Assembly: GCA_002841315.1 (NCBI GenBank)
Contig: PHEW01000006.1
Location: 117,430-181,429 of the forward strand
From: Actinobacteria bacterium HGW-Actinobacteria-4
GTDB lineage: Bacteria > Actinomycetota > Actinomycetes > Actinomycetales > Demequinaceae
Length of the DNA stretch: 64,000 nt
Reading direction: 5' to 3'
A program made the position numbers and the translations under genes. Within the stretch, counting starts at the first letter, position 1. Each line of letters starts with the position of its first letter. The notes under the pieces are model-generated. The model worked only from the letters and a program-made list of their open reading frames with translations, was not told the origin of the DNA and ran no database searches. This document shows positions 46,761 through 56,508 of this stretch, piece after piece.

Positions 46761-47977
46761 CTTCCGCGGACGGCAGCGGCGTGGAACGCGTGTTGGTGCT
46801 TGACGACGACGCGATGGTGGGCACCATCTTGTTGACCCACATCACTGCTCTGGGCCACGTGGGGCGCTACACGGACGACCCCGAAGAGTTCCTGGCGCTG
46901 CAGCGGTCGTGGAGCCCCACGAAGGTGGTCATTGACCTCGTGATGGACAAGATGGACGGGCTCGAGGTGCTCAACCGACTCGCCCTCGATGAGTGCGTGG
47001 CAGCAGTGATCATTTCGAGCGGGATGGGTGGCCGAGTCATGGACGCCGCGCGGCGGCTTGCGGATGGCCACGGCCTGGTGATCGCGGGACTTCTCCCCAA
47101 GCCTTACAAGCGGGCGGATCTGGTAGCCCTGCTGGCGAGCAACCCGGCAACGACCGTTCAAGCACCGCCTGCCGGTGTTGAGGACACGCCTTGGTGGAGC
47201 CCAAGCGAGTTCGCGCCAGCCTTCCGTGAGGCGCTTGCGGACGCGCAGATCTCCGTCGCGTACCAGCCAAAGCTCAGCTGCGAAGACGGCGCCGTGGTGG
47301 GATTTGAGGCGCTGGCGCGGTGGACCCACGACGAGCACGGCAACATCCCGCCTAGCGTGTTCGTGCCGATGGCCGAGCGAACGGGGACAATTGCGCTACT
47401 CAGCGAGGTCGTGCTGAAGGACGCCTTGGAGTGGTTTCACCTGAACGGCTCAGCGGCTTGCGAGCGCATGGCCGTCAATATCTCTGCGGCGGAACTCTCG
47501 GAGCCTGGGCTGGACCAGCGCATCCTGCGTTCCTGCCATGCCGCCGAGGTGTCGCCGGAGAACGTGATTCTGGAACTCACTGAGACCAGCGCCATGGATG
47601 ATGCTGTGCAGTCGCTACAGCTGCTCACCCGGTTGCGACTCGAGGGCTTCCACCTCTCGCTCGACGACTTTGGTACTGGCTACTCGTCCATGGTGCAACT
47701 CGCACGAATGCCGTTCACCGAGCTCAAGGTGGACAGGTCATTTGTCATGCAGGCGTCACGCTCCGAAGAGGCGGTGATTGTGATCCGATCCGTCATTGAC
47801 CTGGGGCACGCGCTCGGAATGCAGTGCACCGCCGAAGGAGTGGAAGACTCCGCTGTTCTGGATATGCTTCAGGAACTCGGATGCGACTACGCCCAGGGTT
47901 ACTATCTGGCGAAGCCAATGTACCCCGCTGCACTCGCCGCGTGGCGCCAGCAGCCGTCGCGATCGGCAGCGCGGTAG
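46757..47977 (+). CDS. Response regulator with EAL c-di-GMP phosphodiesterase output
   Basis: 406 residues. Receiver 10-125 with acidic residues Asp16-Asp18, phosphoacceptor Asp60 (VIDLVMD) and Lys115 (LPKPY). EAL domain about 150-400, with the catalytic set intact: E184 in FEALARW, Asn241, Glu273 in ELTE, DDFGTG (Asp303, Asp304), Lys324 in KVDRSF and Glu360 in AEGVED. It should hydrolyse c-di-GMP when phosphorylated by the kinase next to it, but the direction of control is not visible. Confidence 0.93.
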   Translation: MTSADGSGVERVLVLDDDAMVGTILLTHITALGHVGRYTDDPEEFLALQRSWSPTKVVIDLVMDKMDGLEVLNRLALDECVAAVIISSGMGGRVMDAARRLADGHGLVIAGLLPKPYKRADLVALLASNPATTVQAPPAGVEDTPWWSPSEFAPAFREALADAQISVAYQPKLSCEDGAVVGFEALARWTHDEHGNIPPSVFVPMAERTGTIALLSEVVLKDALEWFHLNGSAACERMAVNISAAELSEPGLDQRILRSCHAAEVSPENVILELTETSAMDDAVQSLQLLTRLRLEGFHLSLDDFGTGYSSMVQLARMPFTELKVDRSFVMQASRSEEAVIVIRSVIDLGHALGMQCTAEGVEDSAVLDMLQELGCDYAQGYYLAKPMYPAALAAWRQQPSRSAAR

Positions 47978-48050
47978 GAGCAGGACGTGCGGCAAGCGTG
48001 TTCGCGCAGAATCTGACACGCTGGGGGGACACGCCACCCAAGGAGTCCGC

Positions 48051-48500
48051 ATGTCTTACTACAAGTCCTACGACCGCGACAGAACCCTTCCCAACCCCGG
48101 AAGCAGCCCACTGGGACCGCGTCTCATCAAGCGCTCGGACCACGACGCGATCATCGCGTGCACCGACGTTCACGCTCTCGCGATGCTGCGCGGCTACCTG
48201 CGTTCGTACATGGGTGTGATGGGCCTGCTCATCATGTCTTTGGTAGGAACTATCGGCGCGTTGATCTACGGCTATGACCTTTGGGCGCTTGGCGCCGCCG
48301 CCGTATTCGTGGCGTCCGCTGGCATCACCATTCAGGTGCGCCGCCGCGCCACACAGTGGCTCAGCATTGTCGAGGCGCGCATCGGCGAACTGCAAGGCGG
48401 GGGAGCGATGGAGTACTCGATGCGGGTGGGTGGCGACTTTGCTCCAACTGGACTGTCGCTATCCCTGTTCGGTCGTGACGCGACCGGCAAGGACGCCTAG
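48051..48500 (+). CDS. Hypothetical protein with two membrane helices
   Basis: 149 residues from ATG 48051, with AGGAG five bases upstream. A Tyr/Arg-rich N-terminus ([11 protein letters not shown]) precedes two helices (about 52-73 and 77-96), then a basic cytosolic helix. No family recognised. Its stop shares CTAG with the convergent parC stop. Confidence 0.65.
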   Translation: MSYYKSYDRDRTLPNPGSSPLGPRLIKRSDHDAIIACTDVHALAMLRGYLRSYMGVMGLLIMSLVGTIGALIYGYDLWALGAAAVFVASAGITIQVRRRATQWLSIVEARIGELQGGGAMEYSMRVGGDFAPTGLSLSLFGRDATGKDA

Positions 48501-50929
48501 CCGATTCCGCGCACCGGGGACTTGAGAGGAGTCCCGGAACCGTCGCGTCGGCCGTACTCGCCGGGCAAATCGACGGCTTGCCCACCGCCCGAGATCGCGC
48601 GGGCAGGAGCGGGGCCCACCCACGCCGCGAGTAACGTGTCTTCGCCTTTCAGGAACCGATGGGCGCGCACGCCGCCTGTGCCGCGGCCCTTGGTGGGGTA
48701 CTCGCTCAGCGGGGTGACTTTGGCGGCGCCTGGAGTAGTGCCGGGTAGGGCTGACGACGGCCCCGCGACCGTGACCACCACGGCATCTGGGGCCGTGTGC
48801 GGCTCGATCGCGGTGAAGTAGGTCGCAGCACGCCCCGGCGCGACCTTGATGCCAGCCATGCCGCCACCACTGCGACCCTGGGGCCTCACGAGAGCAGCTG
48901 CGTAGTGCAACAGTTGTCCGTCGTCGGTCACGAACACCAGCGTGTCGGAGTCGCCGGCGAGCGCGGCACCCACCACGGAGTCGCCGTCCTTGAGTGAGAT
49001 CACATCCCAGGCGTCCTTGGCTGGCGCATCCTGGGGAGTCAACCGCTTCACGGTGCCCTGAGCGGTGCCCAACGCGATGGGGGTCAACGAATCAAGCGGT
49101 ACCAGGGTGATGGCGTGCTCCCCGCGCTCCAGACCCACCAGCTCTGTCAGCGGGGTGCCGCCGCTGAGGGATGGGGGCTCGCTCGTTGGGGCGATGGCAG
49201 GCACGTCGAGGAGCGACAAGCGCAGGATGCGCCCGGTGCTGGTCACTACGCCGATGTCCGCACGCACCGAGGTCGCCACAACTGCAGTCAACACGTCATG
49301 GGCGCTACGGCGGCCCTCACGCGCAGGCCGGGTGTCGTCGGACGTGCGTGCTACGAGGCCCGTGGCGGAAAGCATCGCGAAGCACGCGGTGTCTTCAAGT
49401 TCGAGCGAAAGCGACGCTGCCTTGGTGCCAGCGGTGGGCGTGGGCACGTACCCGCCAGCCTCCGCGAGCAGGATGGTGCGTCGCGCAGTGCCGTGCTCTG
49501 CGGCGGCCTGGTCCATCTCGCGGCCCACGACTGCCTTGAGCGACGCCTCGGACGCCAGGATCTCTTCGAGGTCAGCGATCTGCGCCAGCAGTTGAGCCTT
49601 CTCGGTCTCGAGTTCCACTCTTGAGAACTTGGTGAGCCGGCGAAGTCGCAGTTCAAGGATGTACTCGGCCTGGATCTCGCTGAGATCGAATGCCGTCATG
49701 AGGCGTTCGCGTGCAGAGCCCGCGTCGTCCGATGTCCGGATGATCTGGATGACGTCGTCAATGTCGAGAATCGCAACCAGCAGGCCGTCTACCAGGTGGA
49801 GTCGTGCACGCCGCGCACCCAGGCGGTGCTCGGATCGGCGCTTGACGACCTCGAGGCGGTGGCCCACCCACACCGCGAGCATCTCCTTGAGGCCCATGGT
49901 CCGCGGCTCGCCGTCCACGAGCGCGACGTTGTTGATGGAGAAGTTCTCTTCGAGCGGGGTGACTTTGTAGAGCTTCTCGAGCACGGCCTCCGGGTTGAAG
50001 CCATTCTTGATCTCGATGACAAGCCTCAGCCCGTGGTGGCGATCCGTGAGGTCAGTGACCGCGGTGATGCCCTCGAGTTTCTTAGAGGCCACGCCTTCCT
50101 TGATGCGCTCGATCACCTTCTCCGGACCTACCAAGTAGGGCAGTTCGGTGACGACGATGCCTTGGCGCTTTGCGGTCACCTTTTCGATCCGAGTGGTGGC
50201 GCGTGTCTTGAACGCGCCCTTACCCGTCTCGTAGGCCTGCCTGATTCCCTCGAGGCCCACGATCTTTCCGCCTGACGGCAGGTCTGGACCCGGGACAAAC
50301 ATCATCAGCTCGTCGAGCGTGGCCGCAGGATTGGCCAGCAGATGGCGCGCCGCGCTCACCACTTCGACCAGATTGTGCGGCGCCATGTTGGTGGCCATGC
50401 CAACGGCAATGCCAGAGGCCCCATTGACCAACAGGTTGGGGATCGCGGCCGGAAGCACCGCGGGCTGCATGAGCTTGTTGTCGTAGTTGGGGATGAAGTC
50501 AACGGTGTCTTCGCCAATGTCCGCTGTCATGGCCAGGGCCGCAGGCGCGAGGCGAGCCTCGGTGTAGCGGGCGGCGGCCGGCCCATCATCGAGCGAGCCA
50601 AAGTTGCCGTGCCCATCCACCAGCGGCAAGCGCAGCGAGAACGGCTGCGACATCCGCACCAGCGCGTCGTAGATGGCCTGGTCGCCATGGGGGTGCAGCT
50701 TGCCCATCACCTCGCCAATGACGCGTGAGGACTTCACGTAGCTGCGATCGGGGCGCAAGCCCATGTCATGCATCATGTAGACGATGCGCCGCTGCACTGG
50801 CTTGAGCCCGTCGCGAGCATCGGGAAGCGCTCGCGAGTAGATGACGGAGTACGCGTACTCGAGGAACGAGGCTTCCATCTCCGCGCTGACATCAATGTCA
50901 ACAATGTTCGTATCAGGCGCGGCGGCCAT
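48497..50929 (-). CDS. parC: DNA topoisomerase IV subunit A
   Basis: 810 residues from ATG 50929, with AAGGAG four bases upstream; a longer frame to 51205 would run into the divergent gene. DNA-cleaving Tyr122 in AARYTEARL, and the winged-helix stretch [17 protein letters not shown]. The residue at the Ser83 position of E. coli GyrA is Gln84. There is a C-terminal beta-pinwheel (about 520-800), but the GyrA box (QRRGGKG) is absent, which favours ParC over GyrA. Partner of parE at 40558. Confidence 0.85.
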   Translation of the reverse strand: MAAAPDTNIVDIDVSAEMEASFLEYAYSVIYSRALPDARDGLKPVQRRIVYMMHDMGLRPDRSYVKSSRVIGEVMGKLHPHGDQAIYDALVRMSQPFSLRLPLVDGHGNFGSLDDGPAAARYTEARLAPAALAMTADIGEDTVDFIPNYDNKLMQPAVLPAAIPNLLVNGASGIAVGMATNMAPHNLVEVVSAARHLLANPAATLDELMMFVPGPDLPSGGKIVGLEGIRQAYETGKGAFKTRATTRIEKVTAKRQGIVVTELPYLVGPEKVIERIKEGVASKKLEGITAVTDLTDRHHGLRLVIEIKNGFNPEAVLEKLYKVTPLEENFSINNVALVDGEPRTMGLKEMLAVWVGHRLEVVKRRSEHRLGARRARLHLVDGLLVAILDIDDVIQIIRTSDDAGSARERLMTAFDLSEIQAEYILELRLRRLTKFSRVELETEKAQLLAQIADLEEILASEASLKAVVGREMDQAAAEHGTARRTILLAEAGGYVPTPTAGTKAASLSLELEDTACFAMLSATGLVARTSDDTRPAREGRRSAHDVLTAVVATSVRADIGVVTSTGRILRLSLLDVPAIAPTSEPPSLSGGTPLTELVGLERGEHAITLVPLDSLTPIALGTAQGTVKRLTPQDAPAKDAWDVISLKDGDSVVGAALAGDSDTLVFVTDDGQLLHYAAALVRPQGRSGGGMAGIKVAPGRAATYFTAIEPHTAPDAVVVTVAGPSSALPGTTPGAAKVTPLSEYPTKGRGTGGVRAHRFLKGEDTLLAAWVGPAPARAISGGGQAVDLPGEYGRRDGSGTPLKSPVRGIG

Positions 50930-51039
50930 AGTTCTCCTTACAACGGGGATGGGTCTGGAACTGCTCGTATTGTCTCGCGAGTCGCGCCTTCCAGGCGCTC
51001 GCCACGCGGCGCGGGTAGGCACCCCCTCGGTGGAGGTGA

Positions 51040-51045
51040 CACAAT
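51040..51045 (+). promoter_or_regulatory. -10-like box of the DUF5998-type gene
   Basis: CACAAT, 7 nt before the ATG at 51053. Confidence 0.4.
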
Positions 51046-51052
51046 ATTGCGC

Positions 51053-51619
51053 ATGTCCGCATCGCTCGATAACGCCGTCGCCGTAGCGGGGTACTACCCA
51101 GCACTCGCTAACGCGGTGCTCAGGACGGCCATCCGGGACGAACCGGTGCGCGGTCACTTTGTGCACGCGGAGACTACCTTCGATGATCGCGAAGTGCGCC
51201 GCCACATGACCATCTTGGTTATCACGTCAACCCGCCTGATCCGAGTCCACATGGACGACGGCGCAGGTCACAGCGCAGAAGGCGCGCATGAAGCGCAAGC
51301 CACGGTGGAAAGCGCGCTACTGTCCCGCGTGGGAACGATGGCGCTGACCTACGCCGTGCACCACCCAGAGCACTTTGCCGAGGGCGATGCCCCCAGCGAA
51401 CTGGTGCTCGCGGTCGGTTGGGGTATCCACTCCCGCATCGAGCTTGAACCTGCGACGTGTGGCGACGAAAACTGCGATGCCGATCATGGCTTCACGGGCG
51501 GCATCACGGGCGACGATACCCTGGTTCGGGTGAGCGCTATCGCCGACGGTGCCGAGGCAGTGAGGGTGCTCGAGGACTTCGCACACGTGCTGCAGCGGGC
51601 CATCGGCGACCGGGAGTGA
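51053..51619 (+). CDS. Conserved actinobacterial protein (DUF5998 type)
   Basis: 188 residues, soluble, starting [16 protein letters not shown]. It has a beta-rich core ([28 protein letters not shown]) that suggests a PH-like fold, and two Cys in [13 protein letters not shown]. Similar proteins precede the phosphodiesterase gene in other actinobacteria. The function is unknown. Overlaps the next gene by 4 nt (GTGA). The family name is recalled and not checked. Confidence 0.75.
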   Translation: MSASLDNAVAVAGYYPALANAVLRTAIRDEPVRGHFVHAETTFDDREVRRHMTILVITSTRLIRVHMDDGAGHSAEGAHEAQATVESALLSRVGTMALTYAVHHPEHFAEGDAPSELVLAVGWGIHSRIELEPATCGDENCDADHGFTGGITGDDTLVRVSAIADGAEAVRVLEDFAHVLQRAIGDRE

Positions 51620-52791
51620 AGTTAGCGGAGCGCCTCGCGGCCGTTGGACTCCAGTTACCGGACTACGGGGGGATGGAGCTCGGCGCGGTGCTGCCAGCCG
51701 CGCTCGCTGCCATCGATGCGGCAGCAGTGGTCGCTCACCGCGATGCTGAGGCTGATCGCGTGAGACTGGGGATTCCCCAGTCCAACCACGTTGTTGTGGT
51801 TCTCCTGGACGGCTTGGGCCACTGGCAGTTGGATGCTCGGCGGGGTCATGCCCCGTTCCTGCGCTCGATTGAGTCGGGCATTGTGTCGGCGGGATATCCG
51901 ACCACCACGGCAGCGTCGCTCGCGATGTTCGGTACGGGGGAGCCCAGTGGGCGCACGGGGATGACGGGCTACACGGCGCGTAACCCGCGAACAGGTGAGC
52001 TCGCGAACTTGATCTCGTGGGACGGCGCGTACCCTGCCGATCAATGGCAAGTGCGGCCCTCGCTCCTCGAGGAGGCCAGTAACTCGGGCAAGCTTGTCAC
52101 GACCCTAGGGAGACGCAAGTTCGCAGGATCCGGGCTCACTCACGCGGTGCTACGGGGTGGTCAGTTTGTGGGCGCGGAGCGGCTGGCGGATCGCATCGAT
52201 GTGGCCATTGGGGTGGCGCACGACCCTGGAGTGTCGTACTGCTACTGGGGCGAGATCGACGCCGCGGGTCACCAGTATGGCTGGCAGAGCAACGAATGGG
52301 TTGCGGCCCTTGAAGACGCTGATCGCGAGTTGCAGCGGCTTGCCAGGGGCCTGCCCAAGGGTGCCGTGATGGTTGTGACTGCTGACCACGGCATGGTGGA
52401 CGTCGATCTTGGCCACCGGTGGGACATCGCGGCACACGCCCAGCTCCATGCAGATGTAGACCTGGTCGCGGGGGAACCACGAGCGCTTCATTTGCACCTT
52501 GATCCAGGTGTTGTTGCGGAGCCAGTGGCCTCCCGCTGGCAGGAGTTCCTGGGCGAGCATGCGGTGGTTCTCACCCGAGACGAGGCACGGCAGGAACGGC
52601 TCTTTGGCGAGTTGTTGCCGGAGGTCGAAGACCGCGTAGGTGACGTGGTGGTCGCGATGTCAGGGCGCGCCACGGTGGTCGACTCCCGTATCCAGACGGT
52701 GAGTTCCATGGGGCTGATTGGCGTGCACGGGTCGCTGACCCCGGAAGAACTCTTGGTGCCTTTGCTTCTGGCCGGGAGCAACCAGGACTGA
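51616..52791 (+). CDS. Alkaline phosphatase superfamily nucleotide pyrophosphatase/phosphodiesterase
   Basis: 391 residues from GTG 51616. Two-zinc site and nucleophile are visible: Asp65 in LLDGLG, Thr97 (in YPTTTAAS, nucleophile), Asp215 and His219 in EIDAAGHQYG, Asp257 and His258 in TADHGM, and His371 in GVHGS. No signal peptide, so it acts in the cytoplasm. The exact substrate is unknown. Coupled to the preceding gene. Confidence 0.88.
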   Translation: MKLAERLAAVGLQLPDYGGMELGAVLPAALAAIDAAAVVAHRDAEADRVRLGIPQSNHVVVVLLDGLGHWQLDARRGHAPFLRSIESGIVSAGYPTTTAASLAMFGTGEPSGRTGMTGYTARNPRTGELANLISWDGAYPADQWQVRPSLLEEASNSGKLVTTLGRRKFAGSGLTHAVLRGGQFVGAERLADRIDVAIGVAHDPGVSYCYWGEIDAAGHQYGWQSNEWVAALEDADRELQRLARGLPKGAVMVVTADHGMVDVDLGHRWDIAAHAQLHADVDLVAGEPRALHLHLDPGVVAEPVASRWQEFLGEHAVVLTRDEARQERLFGELLPEVEDRVGDVVVAMSGRATVVDSRIQTVSSMGLIGVHGSLTPEELLVPLLLAGSNQD

Positions 52792-52796
52792 GTGGA

Positions 52797-53816
52797 TCAG
52801 TCGTTCTTCGCGCCGAACACAATCTCATCCCAACTGGGAACGGAGGCGCGGCCCTTCTTCGCGGGTCGCTTCTGGCCCACGGTGGGCGTGGGCGGTTCAA
52901 TCGGCTCGTCGCGAGGTGACTGGTCCCGCCCCGATCCCGCAGGGTGCGGCATTGACTGTGGTCCCGGGGCGCCAAAGCCGACTTCCGCCTCTCGTGCCTT
53001 TGCCGCAGGCCCAAAGCCCTCAAAGCCGGGGTCGTCATCGTCGGATTCGTCGATGGGAATCGCCTCGCGAGTACCGCGGCGACTAGCGAGGTCGTTGAGG
53101 AGAGCCTCGGTGGGGGACGGGGCTTCTGGTTCTGCGGCACCGCCGGGTGACGCAGGTCGCGACTCGCGCAACGGGCGCACCGTGGCCGATGCTGCCTCGC
53201 CAGCACGCACAGACGTCAGGTGGCGTTGTGGGATAGGGACATCGAGTAGCTCTGTCTCTGTCAACCAGCGTGCCTCGTCGTCTTGCGCAGTGAGCGAGCG
53301 AACGGTGTGGTCGAAGGTCCACAATGCTCGCGAGGTGCGGCCGTCGATCGTGAAGTCGACGCAGACTTGCCACGGCTCGCCTTCCACTCGCCAGGCGTCC
53401 CATGCCAGGGTGTCGAGGTCCGCTCGCCGGCCAGCAAGCCTGTCCGTAACGAGGTCACCCAAGAGCGGGGAGCCGTTGTCGCGTCCCACCCGCGTTGCTC
53501 GTGCCAGTTCGGTGATGTAGGAACGCTCCGCGAGGACCGGCGCCTCGTACTTCTCGAGCAGAGCCAGCGGCATGTGGCTCAACTCCGCAAGCTCCCGGGC
53601 GTTGAGGCCGGATCGAATGCGACGCTGGATTTCCTTGGGCGACATTGATGGGGCGTCGGTGTGGGCGTCGGCGCGAGCCTGCACCGCCACTCTCGCGTGG
53701 CGGACGGCGAGGCGCAGCTCTTCCGTGATGGGCAACAGGAACTGTTCACCAGCTGCTGTTGCCACCACGACGTGTTGCCCGTCGTCGGAGGGGCCCACCA
53801 GGGTGACGCTTGTCAT
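52797..53816 (-). CDS. sepH: Septation protein SepH (DUF3071)
   Basis: 339 residues from ATG 53816. N-terminal DUF3071 domain (about 1-165) with a helix-turn-helix (MSPKEIQRRIRSGLNARELAELS), then a disordered acidic linker, and the conserved C-terminal motif SWDEIVFG (328-335). In Streptomyces and mycobacteria SepH binds and stimulates FtsZ assembly. The in-frame start at 53861 is less likely, since SepH proteins begin near here. Convergent with the phosphodiesterase gene, 5 bp apart. Confidence 0.88.
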   Translation of the reverse strand: MTSVTLVGPSDDGQHVVVATAAGEQFLLPITEELRLAVRHARVAVQARADAHTDAPSMSPKEIQRRIRSGLNARELAELSHMPLALLEKYEAPVLAERSYITELARATRVGRDNGSPLLGDLVTDRLAGRRADLDTLAWDAWRVEGEPWQVCVDFTIDGRTSRALWTFDHTVRSLTAQDDEARWLTETELLDVPIPQRHLTSVRAGEAASATVRPLRESRPASPGGAAEPEAPSPTEALLNDLASRRGTREAIPIDESDDDDPGFEGFGPAAKAREAEVGFGAPGPQSMPHPAGSGRDQSPRDEPIEPPTPTVGQKRPAKKGRASVPSWDEIVFGAKND

Positions 53817-53896
53817 GGGTTCAGGTTGCCATGCCTGTGGGCCTTTCGCTCGGCACGCCACGCGGCGTGCGGTACGCGGTCCCAGCGGACCTGCGG

Positions 53897-53902
53897 CACG
53901 AT
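53897..53902 (+). promoter_or_regulatory. -10-like box of the IMPase gene
   Basis: CACGAT, 6 nt before the ATG at 53909. Confidence 0.35.
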
Positions 53903-53908
53903 GAGACC

Positions 53909-54733
53909 ATGAATACGGAACTCAGCCTGCTTGACGTTGCCCGAATACTCGCCACGGAGACGGGTGAACTCATCATTAGCGGGCGCGCGAGCGCCACCGT
54001 TTCCGCGACCAAGTCCAGCGCCGCCGACATCGTGACCCAGATGGATATCGCCGCGGAGACGCACCTTCGTGAGCGACTCGCGGTGTTGCGTCCGCTCGAC
54101 GGCATCTTGGGCGAGGAAGGAGACGACGTCCACAGCGCATCGGGCATCACTTGGGTGCTGGATCCGATCGACGGCACGGTGAACTACCTGTATGGCTTGC
54201 CGCACTTCGCGGTGTCGGTAGCGGCCGTGTCCGGTACCCCCACGTCTCATGAGTGGACGGCAGAGGCGGGCGCCGTCTACGACGGATCGGGCACCGTGTG
54301 GTCTGCGGCGCGAGGGCAGGGCGCGACGCGCAACGGGGAGCCACTGGTTCGCACCACGGGCCCGTCACTGGCTGGCACGTTGCTCGCGACGGGCTTCCAG
54401 TACCTCGCGGACCGGCGCGCGGTTCAGGGGGAGATCGTTCGCCAACTGCTGCCGCAGGTCAGAGACATCCGCAGATTGGGTGCTGCGTCGGTTGACTTGT
54501 GCCTGGTGGCCGCCGGCGTGATCGACGCGTATTACGAACACGGCCTCAACGCGTGGGACTTTGCCGCCGGTGCGCTGATTGCGTCGGAGGCCGGACTGAA
54601 AGTCGCTGGTATTGACGGCGGTCCGGCCAACGAACACCTGACGATTGTTGCGGCAGAGGGAACCTGGGATGCGTTGAGGGACGCTCTTGACAGCGCTGGC
54701 GCGCGCCAACCTTGGGGTGCCCCGCGTGTCTGA
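53909..54733 (+). CDS. suhB: Inositol monophosphatase family protein
   Basis: 274 residues. Magnesium site: Glu69/Glu70 (LGEEG), Asp85 and Asp88 in WVLDPIDGT, and Asp217 in NAWDFAAG. Removes phosphate from inositol or related sugar phosphates; in this phylum it supplies inositol for lipids or mycothiol. Position beside DUF4193, sepH and dut matches the Rv2701c region of M. tuberculosis. A terminator overlaps its stop. Confidence 0.9.
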   Translation: MNTELSLLDVARILATETGELIISGRASATVSATKSSAADIVTQMDIAAETHLRERLAVLRPLDGILGEEGDDVHSASGITWVLDPIDGTVNYLYGLPHFAVSVAAVSGTPTSHEWTAEAGAVYDGSGTVWSAARGQGATRNGEPLVRTTGPSLAGTLLATGFQYLADRRAVQGEIVRQLLPQVRDIRRLGAASVDLCLVAAGVIDAYYEHGLNAWDFAAGALIASEAGLKVAGIDGGPANEHLTIVAAEGTWDALRDALDSAGARQPWGAPRV

Positions 54734-54754
54734 GTTCGCATTCGCGGGTTTTTT
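54720..54754 (+). terminator. Rho-independent terminator of the IMPase gene
   Basis: CCCGCG (54721-54726) pairs with CGCGGG (54743-54748), followed by six T. The 16-base loop contains the stop codon. Confidence 0.6.
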
Positions 54755-54843
54755 GGGGGAGAATGCGTGCGCCGCAGGGAACAAAATGACCCTCGCGAGC
54801 ATTGAGTACTGACAGGTACTTCTGGTGAAGGGATGCATGCCTG

Positions 54844-55143
54844 ATGGCGACTGATTACGACGCCCCACGCAAGACTGACGATGAGATTTCCGCTGACTCC
54901 ATCGAGGAGTTGAAGGCGCGCCGCGCCGACAAGTCGTCGGGCGTGGTGGACGAGGACGAACTTGAGGCGGCGGAGGGCTTTGAACTGCCCGGCGCTGACC
55001 TTTCTGGCGAAGAACTGTCGGTGCGCGTCCTGCCTCCTCAGCAAGACGAGTTCACTTGCATGCAATGCTTCTTGGTGCACCACCGAAGTCAACTGGCGGA
55101 GTTCAAGAAGGACCAGCCCATCTGCTCGGAGTGCGCGGCCTAG
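54844..55143 (+). CDS. DUF4193 domain-containing protein
   Basis: 99 residues, starting MATDYDAPRKTDDE, the family signature. The middle is acidic and probably disordered; the C-terminus carries Cys72-x2-Cys75 and Cys94-x2-Cys97, a likely zinc site. The family is highly conserved in actinobacteria (Rv2699c) and has no known activity. Ribosome site AAGGGA lies 10 bases upstream, somewhat far. Confidence 0.9.
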   Translation: MATDYDAPRKTDDEISADSIEELKARRADKSSGVVDEDELEAAEGFELPGADLSGEELSVRVLPPQQDEFTCMQCFLVHHRSQLAEFKKDQPICSECAA

Positions 55144-55154
55144 AGCCGGTTGTC

Positions 55155-55622
55155 ATGTCGACCCTCGACGTGCTGATCAGCACGACTAGTCCCGACGTGC
55201 CCATGCCGCACTACGCGCACCCGGGAGATGCGGGTGCTGACCTCACCACGCGCGTGGCCCTTCACTTGGGGCCGGGGGAGCGTGCCACGGCACCGACGGG
55301 TGTTCGCATCGCGCTCCCTGACGGCTACGTCGCGCTCATCCATCCGCGGTCCGGGCTGGCGGCCAAGCACGGCGTCACGATTGTGAACGCGCCGGGAACC
55401 GTCGACGCGGCGTACCGGGGCGAGATCGCCGTGACACTTCTCAACACCGACCGAACGCAGAGCGTGGACTTCGCGGTGGGGGATCGTATTGCGCAGTTGG
55501 TGATTCAGCGCGTGGAGCGCGCGAACTTCGTTACTGTGGAGACTCTGCCCGGATCGCACCGAGGCGAAGGCGGCTTCGGATCGACGGGCGGCGCGGCATC
55601 AACGGGAGGAACGGCACAGTGA
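55155..55622 (+). CDS. dut: dUTP diphosphatase
   Basis: Hydrolyses dUTP to dUMP and PPi, keeping uracil out of DNA. 155 residues with the five dUTPase motifs: PGDAGADL (24-30), a motif 2 near 60-62, PRSGLAAKHG with Ser66, GTVDAAYRGE (Asp84), RIAQLVI, and the C-terminal P-loop-like RGEGGFGSTG. Trimeric family. It overlaps the DUF3710 gene by 4 nt. Confidence 0.96.
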   Translation: MSTLDVLISTTSPDVPMPHYAHPGDAGADLTTRVALHLGPGERATAPTGVRIALPDGYVALIHPRSGLAAKHGVTIVNAPGTVDAAYRGEIAVTLLNTDRTQSVDFAVGDRIAQLVIQRVERANFVTVETLPGSHRGEGGFGSTGGAASTGGTAQ

Positions 55623-56218
55623 GCGAGCACACGGTAGTTGACGACGGCCTGGGCGATATCGATCTCGCCGACGGACCTTGGGACTACGCCAGCGCGCCGA
55701 GCGATGCCGCCTTCCTTGACTTTGGCCCGCTCAAGGTTGTCCGCCGCGAAGGCCTCAAGGCTCGCCTCGAGGGAGACCCCATTCTTGGCAAGATTGGTGC
55801 GGTTTCCGTCAAGGTGAACGAGGCCGAGGTTCAGCTCCAGGTCATCACCGCGCCTGCTGGACAGGCGTACTGGAGTGTGGTTCGCAAGGCGCTGCTCGCG
55901 AAGCTTCGCGAGAGCGCAGGTAGCCAGCAGGCGATCGAAGGGCGGTTTGGCCCCGAGCTCATCGCGACCGTGGTGGGACGTCGCCGCGATGGCCTTCTGG
56001 GGGACTCCGTCATGAGGCTGGTTGGTATTGACGGCGACAGGTGGCTGTTGCGTGCGGTAGTGACGGGCCCAGGAGCGACGTCTGACGCGACAGTGGCGCG
56101 TGTTGACGCGTTGTTGTCGCAGTGCGCGGTTGATCGCGGGAGCGAGGCACTGGCCGCTGGCACGGTGCTCCCACTCAAGCCGCCAGCCGGAACCAAGGTT
56201 GAGGCCCCCAGCGCGTGA
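55619..56218 (+). CDS. DUF3710 domain-containing protein
   Basis: 199 residues, soluble. N-terminal acidic segment, then the family core FGPLKVVRREGLKARLE, WLLRAVVTGPGA and the CAVDRGSEALAAGTVLPL end. No known activity. GTG start overlaps the dut stop and its own stop overlaps the next start, so it is one of a chain of coupled genes. Confidence 0.9.
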   Translation: MSEHTVVDDGLGDIDLADGPWDYASAPSDAAFLDFGPLKVVRREGLKARLEGDPILGKIGAVSVKVNEAEVQLQVITAPAGQAYWSVVRKALLAKLRESAGSQQAIEGRFGPELIATVVGRRRDGLLGDSVMRLVGIDGDRWLLRAVVTGPGATSDATVARVDALLSQCAVDRGSEALAAGTVLPLKPPAGTKVEAPSA

Positions 56219-56508
56219 GCGATAGCCGCCCATCCACGTACGCCCCGATCGAGGGCGTCATGGAGCGGTCCCTCGCGCGAGTCTGCGGGCGCATCACCGC
56301 GATTCAGGTAGAGCCAGCAGGCGTGGCACCCACATTGACGATCCGGGTCCAAGATGACTCGGGGCGCATCGACGCTGTCTTCATGGGACGGCGTTCGATC
56401 CCCGGCATCGAACCTGGTCAGCGCATTGGCCTTGAAGGCCGAGTCAGCGCGAGCGACGCGGCGCCGCTCATGTATAACCCCCGTTATGAGTTGCTGTGCC
56501 GGGAGTAG
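56215..56508 (+). CDS. OB-fold nucleic acid binding protein
   Basis: 97 residues. One OB-fold (about 22-95): LARVCGRITAIQVEPAG, LTIRVQDDSGRIDAVFMGRRSIPGIEPGQRIGLEG and the NPRYELL end, the tRNA-anticodon/RecG type. The family (Rv2694c type) is conserved in this position. May bind DNA or RNA; not tested. Overlaps its neighbours on both sides. Confidence 0.85.
   Translation: MSDSRPSTYAPIEGVMERSLARVCGRITAIQVEPAGVAPTLTIRVQDDSGRIDAVFMGRRSIPGIEPGQRIGLEGRVSASDAAPLMYNPRYELLCRE

Noticed and set aside
40558..50929. gyrB and gyrA rather than parE and parC
   Set aside because: The A subunit has no GyrA box and the genes are far from any dnaA-type region; topoisomerase IV fits better, although the B subunit alone would not decide it.
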